Shown here: positions 53,986 to 64,000 of the stretch, one piece after another
How the letters are laid out: each line of letters starts with the position of its first letter
Numbering within the stretch: the first letter of the stretch is position 1
DNA from: Bemisia tabaci
Taxonomy: Eukaryota; Arthropoda; Insecta; Hemiptera; Aleyrodidae
Assembly (NCBI RefSeq): GCF_918797505.1
Contig: NC_092793.1
Location: 61,709,749-61,773,748, forward strand
Length of the DNA: 64,000 nucleotides
Reading direction: 5' to 3'
Notes under the pieces: generated by a model
What the model saw: only the letters and a program-made list of their open reading frames with translations
What the model was told of the DNA's origin: nothing
The model's database searches: none
Made by a program: the position numbers and the translations under genes

Positions 53986-54521
53986 CCCGCTTGACTAAAT
54001 TTTGGGAAAATCGTATTCATACAAGTAGGTACCTCTCTATAACAAGAGTTTCAAATCGATTGCCCCCTTAAAATAAAACGGCATGTTGGACAGCCGCGCG
54101 CGCTGCATAGCTCCCGGTGTGCGCGCCCCGCATAGTGCTCTCCGCGGGCCAGAGATTCGGTGCCCGCGAGCGAGTATTGTCACTGGTAATTTTTACTTTC
54201 TCGCTCCCCTAGGATAGAGAGGAAGTATTGTCATCCTCCAAGAAAAAAAAAAAAGTTTAAATTTCATCATTTCTAGACGTTTTAAGGTCCCAGGAGTCAA
54301 AATAACCATTCTTGAAAAAATGTGTGTCCGTCCGTGCGGCGTCCCCCAAATCTGTCCACAGCGATATCTCAGAACCTATCTGTTCGATTTCATACCAAAT
54401 TCTCACAGAGCACCATATATATGGTCTCATAATGCACGTCAACCGATTTTGGGGTACGCTAAAATTTGGGGGGGGGGGGGGCTAGGGTCAAATTGGGTTG
54501 AAGGTCCATTTTCAGCAAAAT

Positions 54522-54990
54522 CACACGGAAAGCTCATTTTGAGGGACTGTAAATTTTGGAAAATGCCTTTAATTCTTTAAAAGTGGGCATCAAGCACATC
54601 ACCTGGGTCATTAATTTAAGTTCCTAAAAGATCTTTGGACCAAACTCAAAATTCAAGGGATTACGAGGCCCAAAAGTAGGGCACTTTGCTCCGCGACATC
54701 ACACAAATAGCTCATTTTTAAAGACTGTAAATTTGAAGAAAAATGCCTTTAATTCTTCGAAAGTTGGCGTAAGAGCACCACCTGATTCATTAATTTAAGT
54801 TCCTACGAGGTCTTTGGACTAAACTAACAATTGAAGGGTTACGCGTCATATAGCGAGGAGAGCAATTCGGTCACACGGAGAGCTCATGGACTGTAGATTT
54901 TGAAAAAAATGCCTTTAATTCTTTGAAAATTGGCTCAAAAGCACCATCTGAGTCATTAATTTAAGTTCCTAAAGGATCCTTGGACTAATC
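54522..54990. repeat. Three diverged tandem units of about 175 bp
   Basis: Units begin at about 54522, 54702 and 54873, each with CACAC..A.AGCTCAT, then AATGCCTTTAATTCTT and TCATTAATTTAAGTTCCTA. Spacings are about 180 and 171 bases. Confidence 0.75.
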
Positions 54991-55389
54991 TCATAATTGC
55001 AGAGGGGCCGATAGGAAACGCTCAATTCTCCGATAAATGAGTCGGAACCCTTCTAGATAATAGCAGCAAACGCTTTGAGTCAGGTGAAACCTAGGATTTC
55101 AAATGCATTATATAGTGCATCATATACTATTTCCAAAATTACTCCGTAGGTATACGCCAAGGAAAATTAGACAACTAATTAGGTACTTACATTACATACT
55201 ATGAATCATCGAAGCTAACGCAAGAACTGACACTTAGATCTTTATTAGAAACTAATATGTTTGTTGTTAATGAATTTAGAATCCCGGCAGATTCCATCTT
55301 TCGCGGTTCCTTTTTACGAGGTACTGAACACAAATATAATGTAATAATACTGCACAAACATGATTGATTTATTGATTGATAATAAAAGG

Positions 55390-55450
55390 GGGTTATAACC
55401 CGTTCAGGTTTGTTGACGTTTGTTGACGTTGTTGTTGTTGTTGTTGTTTA
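55390..55450. repeat. GTT microsatellite
   Basis: GTTTGTTGACGTTTGTTGAC followed by about six GTT units. Confidence 0.8.
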
Positions 55451-56085
55451 AGTACACAGGTATACGAGCAGCAAGGAGATGACGCTCTCTATTGTTTCCG
55501 CTTTGATTTACGGAGATACGCTGTAAGGAGATGGCGCTCTTGGCGGGCGTGTGGTGAACCTTCCAGCAGGTAGATTCACCAGCCAAATTTAAAAAATGGG
55601 AGATGCTAGGCGAAAACCGTTTAGTTTAAAGACTATTTAAACATCGAATAGTCATTCTACTCATTAGATATTTGATGGCTTTTGACCGTGCTTAAGGAAA
55701 GATTATAATATAAAATCGCACCTGAAGTATGATGTCAATGAATTTAATGGATCCTAATAAATCGTAGAAAAGCTAAGATTTTCACGGATCGCCGTCTTTA
55801 ATAGGAGACTTCGTTAATCAATTACATATTTAATTGAAGATGCCTCATAAAATCAATAAGTCGAGTCCGAATATATGAATTCATCACATATCGCGAAGAC
55901 GTTTACAATAAAGTTCAGTGGTTTGAATGAAAATTTCATAATTATCATCCTGCGATCAAAATTCCAATCAAACTTTATGATTTTGTGAAATTGGCAGTAT
56001 TTTTCTAAATATTCCAGCAAAAGCTAGAAAATGTTGTGCGATCTTCGCACCATGATGGGGGGGGGGGCGAAGCTTCCCCACATGC

Positions 56086-56150
56086 CGGCGCATAGCGCCG
56101 GTACGCGGCGCTTGCGCCGCGCATAAATTGGCCGGAGGCCAATTTTTTTT
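56086..56150. repeat. GC-rich double-hairpin module, copy 2
   Basis: CCGGCGCATAGCGCCGG, then GCGGCGCTTGCGCCGC, then GCATAAATTGGCC. It is a direct copy of the module at 30945-31003, again preceded by a G run and GCGAAGC. Confidence 0.65.
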
Positions 56151-56430
56151 TGTATCATCAATAAAGGTACTATCATTTTGGTGTCTTCATTGAAACATTG
56201 AAGGATAAAATATCAAGAAATAACAGCTGACTCGCTTCATCCAGGTTTGAGCGTTGGACTGCCAGAGTGTGTTCTGAATTAATATGTAACGATATATACC
56301 GTTACACAATTTAACAGGATCCTAAGGTACTAAACAATTGATTTACAAAAAAAATTCACCTTCAAATAGTGACAAAAAAGTAAAAACTCATGAAAATGGC
56401 TGTTGCAAATCATTATTGAGCTAACCTCAA

Positions 56431-56466
56431 TTTCTTCTTCTTCTTCTTCTTCTTCTTCTTCTTCTG
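56431..56466. repeat. TTC microsatellite
   Basis: About twelve TTC units. The serine run in the frame at 56403-56654 is a product of it. Confidence 0.9.
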
Positions 56467-57343
56467 TTGGTTTACTGGCTTATATTCCAGATGTGGAACC
56501 TACAGCCATAACCTCAACTTCTATTATCACTATGACAGATGTAAACAATCGTCCATTGACTACAATTTTCCACGAAAATAGGGTCTATACCGTCGCTTCT
56601 TATTTATGTAATGAAGGTTTTAACCATTTAAACTTCCAAAGAATCCATTCCTGAATTCCATTTCAATCAAAAATTCATCAATTGACTCGATATTTGCACT
56701 TGAAAAACGGCTGCCAATTCCTTATGGGAAAATATAATGTAAGTGATGAAAAGATCAGATTTGTCATGAGATATGACGAAGCGAGCGTACCGGATCCGTT
56801 TCCGCGTAAAAGTGAACGTTTTGAATGGGTCGGTTCCAAATACAGCTTCATTTGAGTTTGAGAGGTCATTAAAAGCTTTATTAGTAGCGCCATCGTTCTT
56901 TTCGTAAAATTTTCAATCGGAATTAGTTATCAATTCGCCAACCCCTGCACCTTGCAACAGGCCCATACGGGAATGATTTGATCAAATATCGCGCGAAACG
57001 TTCAATTTGTGTAATCTTTATTCCCGTCTGTGACATCCGTTGTCTTAACTCTTTCTTTAAAATGACTCTAGTCCAGCCCATCTTCGCAAGGAGTTTATGG
57101 ATCGCATTGGATAGTGGTTCGATGTATCGTTTGGGGCAAAACAATGGAACTTAATCTCAAACATCGATTTTAGGACTTAAGTTGGAAAAGGTGATAATGG
57201 TCAAATTCTTCTTATTTTCACCATGCATTGCCATTTTGTACCTACTAAAAAAAATAAGAAATCTATCACAAAAAACCCGTGAATAAGAATCAATCAAGAC
57301 ATGCCATGCAACACGGCTTAACAAAAAAAAACGCAGGGCTGTG

Positions 57344-57511
57344 TTATCGGTCAAAATTGTGGCGAAGTGTGCGTGAAAGTAAACTGGTGGGGTCAGGAAG
57401 CTGTGCCCGGTGGACGGTGGCCAAGGTGACTACACCCGCACCAAGCACCACTTTCGCGGTTAGGCCATGCTTATTGCCCTCTGTTGCGGCCGCGGCAGTC
57501 ACAAGTACCAT
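57344..57511 (-). CDS. Possible small protein or first exon, unrecognised
   Basis: A 55-codon minus-strand frame, ATG at 57511, TAA at 57344-57346. It reads MVLVTAAAATEG, a hydrophobic AKVVLGAGVVTLATV stretch that could be a single membrane segment, then LPDPTSLLSRTLRHNFDR. The frame is much richer in G and C than its surroundings, and codon use looks protein-like. No family is recognised. The opposite strand is also open here, so chance cannot be excluded. Confidence 0.25.
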   Translation of the reverse strand: MVLVTAAAATEGNKHGLTAKVVLGAGVVTLATVHRAQLPDPTSLLSRTLRHNFDR

Positions 57512-57554
57512 TCCTGCTCTTCATATTGATGCCAACTCGCCCATGTATGAATGA

Positions 57555-59080
57555 AAATGGGTATGCATGAAATTTTTTTACGTGAAATTCAAGTCTTCCC
57601 TAGAAAACTTGAAGAAACCTCCCTGAAAGTGCTCAGCCTAGAAGTCGGCTCATCGCACAAAATCGCCCGTTGTCCAATAAGCAGAGTCTAGATATAATGA
57701 GTCTAAAAATTCAAAAGATGCCATGCGATTGGCATATTTTTTTACGACTTGAAAGTGGTGAGAATTTTCTGGTCTCTAAGGACGTTAATTGCGCATTTGC
57801 ATAGTTATTAAGAGTATCACGTTTTTTAATGGAGACGGAAAAAATTGACATCTCATTTTTTTACTTGAGATAATTTATTTTAAGTCGAAGTCACAAAGGT
57901 GGTAGAGAAATCACACTGCAATTTAAACTAGAATAACGTTAGCCTGAAATCAGTCATGAGCATGGGAATGGCTACAATTCTTTTGACAATTTTTCTCCTT
58001 GCAATTTCCTCAATTATTGAGAGCCCCTTCTAAGGAGGACATTTGTATATAATTAAGTGAAAGAAAGAGTGCAAACTCAAATCAGAAACAATCTTCGACT
58101 GAATTTTAAAATGAAGCTAAAAAATGTCTTGATATTAATATTGTCAAATGTGTTTTGAGCCAAATATTACTCCTCAGCAGTTCCTGAAACCACGACTGAA
58201 TTCTTGATTTTTCCAATAAAATCAATCTAAAACTCGATTCCGGGAACTTTTCTGAAGTACAACTTATTATTTACCCGTCCCCTGTTGGATTTATCGAAGG
58301 ACAGTGTGCTGAGTATATTACATCATGGCAACTGTGAGAGTTAGTTGAGTGCTGTGTGTCAGTCAAGTTATACCTGGCAGGTACCTTCTTCCTGCCGGTA
58401 GAGAGCCGTACCGTGCGTGACGCCGCGCCGCCGTGAACACGAAACCACCCAATCAAAAGTCGAAGATAGTTTCACAAGTCGAAAGTTGTGCGGTTACTCC
58501 GAGCGGCGAACTGACCAGTCGCGCCCATGTTCACTTCGTCCGGATCCAGGGGCCCGAGCCGCCCATGTGCCGTGATAGCGAATAGAGCAGTAAGGGTCAA
58601 ATTTTCGAAATCGAGTTTTCCTCGAAATTCGTCCCATTCCTTTTAGATGAAATCGCTGAAATAGCTAAAACAGCTAAACTTATCTTAATCGTATGAAAAC
58701 GAGACACACGAGGAAGCCGTAAGTGCGCAAAAAATAACGTAGTTTCAGGCAAAACAGCAGTAAGTGATATTATTCCTCCAGAGCCAATGAAAACAGTGCT
58801 TTCAAGTACGATGCCGTCCTCCTCTGCCAACCTCTAACCTAAAAATGTGTTTGTTGTTTGTCCAAAACTGAAAAAACCCCAAAAAGCTTTCAGATTGAAA
58901 GGGGTAAAGAATCCGGCCAAAGTCTTAAACTTAGTGAACCAAATTGTCTTGTCACTTACTTCTGAAAGGAAATGAAAAATTATGCTTCACCGTAAATCGG
59001 ATGTAGGCCCCTTCATTTATGAGTAATGCAACAATCATGACCTGTAGGTATTCTAGCCCTTCATTAAAACAAAAAAATAT
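57555..59080. other. Unassigned spacer
   Basis: No recognised gene. A minus-strand frame following a TTTTTAG at about 58843 reads AEEDGIVLESTVFIGSGG and looks weakly protein-like, but it matches no family known to me. A short GC-rich patch lies at 58380-58570. Confidence 0.35.
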
Positions 59081-59084
59081 AGTA

Positions 59085-60045
59085 GGTATGAATTGATCTG
59101 AGCCTTTTATGTGCTTAAAAACAATATGAAAAAAGTTATCGCACCAAGTCAAATATTTTTCGATTCTGGTCGCTTATGTGCTTTTAAAATATTTCGGAGT
59201 ACTCGATCGGCCGGCTGAAGTCCAGTATTTTTCTTGAGGAGAGTCTCCTGCTTGAATAAAAGATGCAACAAGCGCGACATTTGTGTATGAAAAGCCCTTG
59301 CAGAAACCTTTCCATTTGACTCAGCTTTTTGAAGAACACCGACGTGTCCGCCTCAATGCTCTAACTGTATTCATTACTAGTTCCCGTTGCATGCTGAAAG
59401 ATTGCTTGCAGATTTCTCAAGCGTATCATTCTTCCTTTCCCTTCTCCCAAAACTTATTTATTGTATACCTAATATCTTTAATATTCTCAAATTACGATGC
59501 TGCAATTTAATATGCATGAAAATGGCTATAATACAATTAACTCATACACCATTGCATAATGAACTGTTCGTCATAAAAATGACTCCAGATTGCCTAGATG
59601 ATGCAAATTTTTCTCAAAGAAAATTAATGAAAATTTAAAAAAAAAAAAATTCATCACCGAAAATAGCATTTCTTTTTCATACGCAGAGTAGGATACGTAA
59701 CAAGGTTTTGACATGGATCTTCAGATATCTCTAATTTCAATTATCTATCTTTTTATACGAAGTGAGGCGGTCACGTCAGTGTTCTTCAAAAAGCTGAGTC
59801 AAATGAAATGGCTTCTGCAAGAGCTTTTCATACTCAAATGTCGCGCTTGTTGCATCTTTTATTTAAGCAGGAGACTCCCCTCTAGAAAAATACTGGACTT
59901 CAGCCGGCCGATCGAGTACTTCATACTGTTTTAAAAGCATATGTGCGACCAGAATCGAAAAATATTTAACTTGGTGCGATAACTTTTTTCATATTGTTTT
60001 TAAGCACATAAAAGGCTCAGATCAATTCATACCTACTATATTAGG
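59085..60045. mobile_element. Foldback element, about 960 bp
   Basis: The arms 59085-59375 and 59755-60045 are inverted, sharing GTATGAATTGATCTGAGCC, GTTATCGCACCAAGT and GGCCGGCTGAAGTCCAGTA. The spacer is about 380 bases and codes for nothing recognised. Confidence 0.8.
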
Positions 60046-60170
60046 TAGATTTCGAAGAAATATCTACCTATTCCAGACGGTATGACCTCGTAATTTTCGG
60101 GAATTTTCGCTCAAAGAGCATCGATCCTGAAGCCCTGAGTTGAAAAATGTGGGTCATAAAAGAAGTTATA

Positions 60171-61391
60171 TACAGGGTGTTTCAGACCACCCGTACCAGG
60201 CCCTTTTCTCGGTTGTTTTAGGTCGCACGAGGTCGGGGACCGCGGGGTTGAATAGGGATTTGACCCCAAGGAATCCGAATTTCGTGGTCCCGAAACCCCC
60301 CCACCTCCCCTTGGGAGGTAAAGGGGGGTCACGATGCTAAAAGTCACGAGTCTCGACCGAATTGCGGATAGATCGCATCAGAATTGAAAAGCACGGAAAA
60401 TTTCACGTGAAATTGACCCCTAAAAATCCAAAATCGGACCATCCAAGGCCCAAAAATGATTCCCTAAAGAGGGGGACAGTACCCCCCTCCATAATTTCTC
60501 TTTGGTCTCAAAATTGACGTAGATTCTCCAGAAAAAGATGGTTTCCCAGATAATCGACCCCGAGAAATCCAAATTTCATGGTCCCGAAGCTCCTCTAGCC
60601 CCCTTGGAGGGTAAACGGGGGGCCCAGTTTTAAAAATCGGGGCTCCTTTCCGAATCGCAAATTGATTGCATCCAAATTGAGGAGCAGAACACTTTTACAT
60701 CTTAAGTGACCCCCAAGAGTTTTAATTGACCCCTCTGAACGGCAGAAAGTAACCCATGAGAAGGGGGGCTCCGCTCCCGCCAAAATTTTCTCAAGATTCC
60801 TCTTTGGTCGCAGAATTGACGTCGATTCTCCAAAAAAAAAAGGCGGTTTCTGCCCAAAAGGGCGGGTAGCGGAGCTTAGGGACCATGAAATTCAGAGTCC
60901 TCAGGGTCGATTACCTGGAAAACCGTCTTTTTCTGGAGAATCGACGTCAATTTTGCGACCAAAGAGGAATCTTGAGAAATTTTTCGCGGGGGCGGAGCCC
61001 CCCTCCTCATGGGTTACTTTCTGCCGTTCAGGGGGGTCAATTAAAACTCTTGGGGGTCACTTAATATGTAAAAGTGTTCTGCTCCTCAATTTGGATGCAA
61101 TCAATTTACGATTCGGAAAGAAGCCCCGATTTTTAAAATTGGGCCCCCCGTTTACCCCCCAAGGGGAGCTAGAGGAGCTTCGGGACCATGCAATTTGGAT
61201 TTCTCGGGGTCGATTACCTCGGAATCAATATTTTTCTGGAGAATCTGCGTCAATTTTGAGACCAAAGAGGAATTATGGAGGGGGGTACTGTCCCCCTCTT
61301 TAGGGAATCATTTTTGGGCCTTGGATGGGCCGATTATGGATTTAGAACTAAAGTTATGGCCAGTGGTGCGTAACTTTTGAATAACCCTGTA
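60171..61391. mobile_element. TACAGGGT-ended palindromic repeat, complete copy
   Basis: Begins TACAGGGTGTTTCAGACC and ends AATAACCCTGTA. Most of the interior is palindromic around about 60870: CTTTGGTC.CA.AATTGACGT at 60505 and 60805 pairs with ACGTCAATTTTGCGACCAAAG-like sequence at 60945 and 61245. The many proline-rich frames are arm sequence. Confidence 0.75.
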
Positions 61392-62443
61392 TCTGTGTTC
61401 TGTTGTTACTTTTGATTAATAGATAGTAAAACACAAAACAACTTAAATTGTGTGTTGGTATTGGTATAAGTAGTTCGCGATGAATTTTGCGCAGAAAACA
61501 ATGGAGAGACTAGGAACATGCATTCCTCCGATCGCGACGTTGGTACTCACCACTCGTTTGTTATTACATTTCTTCAAGAAAACTTGCCTGCATTTTCTGT
61601 TGAAATAGTCGACCGGTTTTGTTTTGCGTTTTACTTCCCGTATTAACCAAACTTATAAATTGAAATTTCTCTCTGTGTGGTGTTATTTCTTCTACTAAAG
61701 AATACCGTCAAAGCATGTGTGATGGGTTTTCTTTCTTCCTCTTTCGACTGTGATCGCTCTCTCAGTAGGTGATTCTTAAGTATTTCTTTGCGTACTTTTT
61801 ATTTCTAGCCTTTAAAATGGCCTTCAATGAATTTTAAGGGGCCTTACGGTCCATTGTTGCCATTTTTGGCCCATTTTTAGTTTTTTCAATTTTACGCAAA
61901 TAGAACTCAATTTAAACTGAAAATAGAAAAATCGTCCTAAAATAAGATAGAAAGTAGGGAGGCACAGTGTCCTACAATCCAAATGTATGTCACAATCAAC
62001 TTTCTAGAACCCGTGACGAGATAATGAATCCAATTTTCGGTATTTTTGGCATTTAAGGACGATTTTTCTCTCAATATTGGTGACGTAAGAAAAATTTACC
62101 TGCTAATAATATATTGCATGTTATTTTTTACGCTCACTCCGAAAATTTAGACGGTTTTTAGATCGTTTTGAAAGTGTTACACATGTAAACTCGAAAAAAT
62201 ACCTAAAATTTGACAGCAATGGATTGTTAGGCTTTTCAAAACTCATTCAACGCCATTTTTATGGCCAGATATGAGAAGTACGTAGAGAAGCACACAAGAT
62301 ACCCACATTTGGAGGGTGATTTAGGTCGAAAAACATTCAAAAGAGCTACCTTCAAGTAGAAAAGGCCACTGAACATGCTATCCCGGTCAATTTTCACATC
62401 GTGGGAATCCAGGTACAACTTTTTTATTTTGATATGTTTTACG
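61392..62443. other. Spacer, no gene seen
   Basis: AT-rich sequence between two copies of the TACAGGGT repeat. Only short unrecognised frames are present. Confidence 0.4.
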
Positions 62444-62588
62444 TACAGGGTGTTTCAGACCACCCGTACCAGGCCTTTTTCTCGGTTGTTTCAGGTCGTA
62501 CGAAGTCGGGGACCGCGGGGTTGAATAGGGAATTGACCCCCATGGAATCCCAATTTCGTGGTCCCGAACCCCCCACCCCCCCACCCCC

Positions 62589-63511
62589 TGTAACGAGGCA
62601 AATCCCGTTTCTTCAGAGGCACATACGTCCTCTGGTATAAGATAAGCCAACGTTACTGTAGTTGCCGGAATGAGCTCGCCGGGATCCTGGATTCGGGCGC
62701 CAATTTAAAAATGAGTTTGAAAGGGGAAGAATGATCCAAATCTTATGTCTCAAATTTCTTGGTTTATTTACAAAACAAATGTCCTTTCGTTAGCTAAGTT
62801 TGTGAGGATCCTACACTCAAAATATTATGATAGTAATAATTTACGATATAATGAAAGAAAAGGGAAGCCGAAATGCCACTCACTAACGTGCACCTCAAGG
62901 CTTGAAATTACAGGATACATGTAAGAGGAGAGGAGGACTGAAGCTGGGCGAGATGCTACTCACTAACGTGCACCTCAGCACAGAAGAAAAGAAAGAGGAA
63001 AGTGAAATGGACAGAGTGCTCGACGAGATGCCACTCACTAACGTGCACCTCGAGTCGAGAAAGAGTTAGAAAGGTTGAGAGAAGAGGTGACCCTCCGGAA
63101 AGGAGAGGGTGATGAACAATGGCTAGCTTAGAGGGCTATCAGATTGATTTGAAGCTATTGAAAGACGATCTCGACATTCGTTGCAAAATTTTTGTTACAA
63201 GAAAAATTAAATAAAATATAAAATTTACAGAAATGGATGTAGGAAAATTTCCTACAGAAGTTTATAGTAGTTTAGAATTTTTTACAATTTTTCGTTTTGG
63301 GTAAATCTACGGAAAACCCTGATTTCGCAGTTATCTTCGAGAGAGAAAAAAAGGAGAAACAATATTCCATTTCTTTTCATTATTCAAACAGCTGATGTAC
63401 CGTCACCGGGCGTCGTGGCGCGCTGTCGCCAAGCCGTGACACATTTGTCGCTATTTTGGCCTACAAAAGAAGGGGAAAAACTTAAAACGGAGAATGAAAT
63501 TCTTCGTTACA
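62589..63511. mobile_element. Probable solo LTR
   Basis: Begins TGTAACGAGG and ends TTCGTTACA, so it has TG..CA ends with a short inverted TGTAACGA. It interrupts the repeat copy within a C-rich stretch, so the flanking duplication (probably CCCCC) cannot be proven. It is non-coding. The minus-strand word TTGGCGCCCGAATCC resembles a tRNA primer-binding site but lies inside, leaving the orientation and true LTR edge uncertain. Confidence 0.55.
62874..63052. repeat. Triplicated motif within the LTR
   Basis: GATGCCACTCACTAACGTGC plus ACCTC appears at about 62874, 62953 and 63029, spaced about 78 bases. Such repeats within LTRs often hold enhancer sites; that role here is inference. Confidence 0.7.
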
Positions 63512-64000
63512 CCCCCCACCCCCCTAGGGAGTAAAGGGGGGGTCACGATGCTAAAAGTCACGATTCCCGACCGAATTGCGGATCAATCGCATCACAATTG
63601 AAAAGCACGGAAAATTTCACGTGAAAATGACCCCTCAAAATCCATAATCGGCCCATCCAAGGCCCAAAAATGACCCCCTAAAGAGGGGGACAGTACCCCC
63701 CTCCATAATTTCTCTTTGGTCTCAAAATTGACGTAGATTCTCCAGAAGAAGATAGTTTCCAAGGTAATCGACCCCAAGAAATCCAAATTTCATGGTCCCA
63801 AAGCTCCTCTATCCCCCCTTGAGGAGGGGGGCCTCGCCCCCTCCAAAAATTTCTCAAGATTCCTCTTTGGTCGCAAAATTGACGTCGATTCTCCAGAAAA
63901 AGGCGGTTTTCCAGGTCATCGACCCCGAAGACTCTGAATTTCATGGTCCCTAAGCTCTGCTACCCGCTTTTTTGGGAAGAAACCGTCTTTTTCTGGAGAA

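Larger units (their letters stand above)
62444..64000. mobile_element. Second copy of the TACAGGGT repeat, split and running off the window
   Basis: 62444-62588 repeats 60171-60310, and 63512-64000 repeats about 60300-60900 in the same orientation. A 923-bp insertion lies between. The right end lies outside the window. Confidence 0.8.

Noticed and set aside
58597..58830. Minus-strand frame reading AEEDGIVLESTVFIGSGG
   Set aside because: Could be an exon after TTTTTAG but no family match and no neighbouring exon found.

Overview
This is an AT-rich eukaryotic nuclear window, most likely from an insect; a hemipteran such as a whitefly is only a guess. The evidence is spliced exons with canonical GT/AG junctions, metazoan Penelope-like, jockey-like and RTE-like retroelements, a tRNA-derived SINE, hAT-type MITEs with 8-bp target duplications, and many long foldback repeats. 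Only two host genes are well supported. No bacterial operon, CRISPR array, rRNA gene or intact tRNA gene was seen.

Layout. 1-9.4 kb is intergenic repeat: a GC-rich inverted repeat, GCGATTTTATCG-rich DNA, a 480-bp foldback, a hAT-type MITE (4732-5007), a 20-bp satellite (8467-8746) and a small MITE. 9.76-14.08 kb is a nested foldback whose left arm alone carries a roughly 0.7-kb MITE. 14.1-14.7 kb is another MITE. At 15260-15919 (+) is an intronless SDE2 homologue with its ubiquitin-like domain and GG/KGG processing site. 16-33.5 kb holds MITEs, a tRNA-derived SINE (about 22930-23461), a decayed RTE-like LINE (26760-27960) and a foldback (28362-30319) interrupted in one arm.

33.5-52.4 kb is one gene on the minus strand: NTAN1, the N-terminal asparagine amidase of the N-degron pathway. 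Six coding exons could be placed, each in phase with the next; the last, C-terminal exon was not found. Its introns carry most of the notable structures: a nearly perfect 2-kb palindrome (intron 4), a 50-bp minisatellite, and a three-level transposon nest (Penelope-like element, then RNase H LINE, then jockey LINE) in intron 2, with both nested insertions showing target-site duplications. The inverted Penelope pLTR arms contain hammerhead-ribozyme-like cores. Intron 1 carries a 1.56-kb TIR element with a 5-bp duplication.

52.4-64 kb is again repeat-rich: a LINE remnant, degenerate tandem repeats, a foldback, and two copies of a repeat that begins TACAGGGTG. The second copy is split by a probable solo LTR (62589-63511).

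SDE2 and NTAN1 are convergently oriented and about 17.6 kb apart. Nothing suggests a shared pathway. Reading was done by eye, so repeat boundaries are approximate unless a target duplication fixes them.
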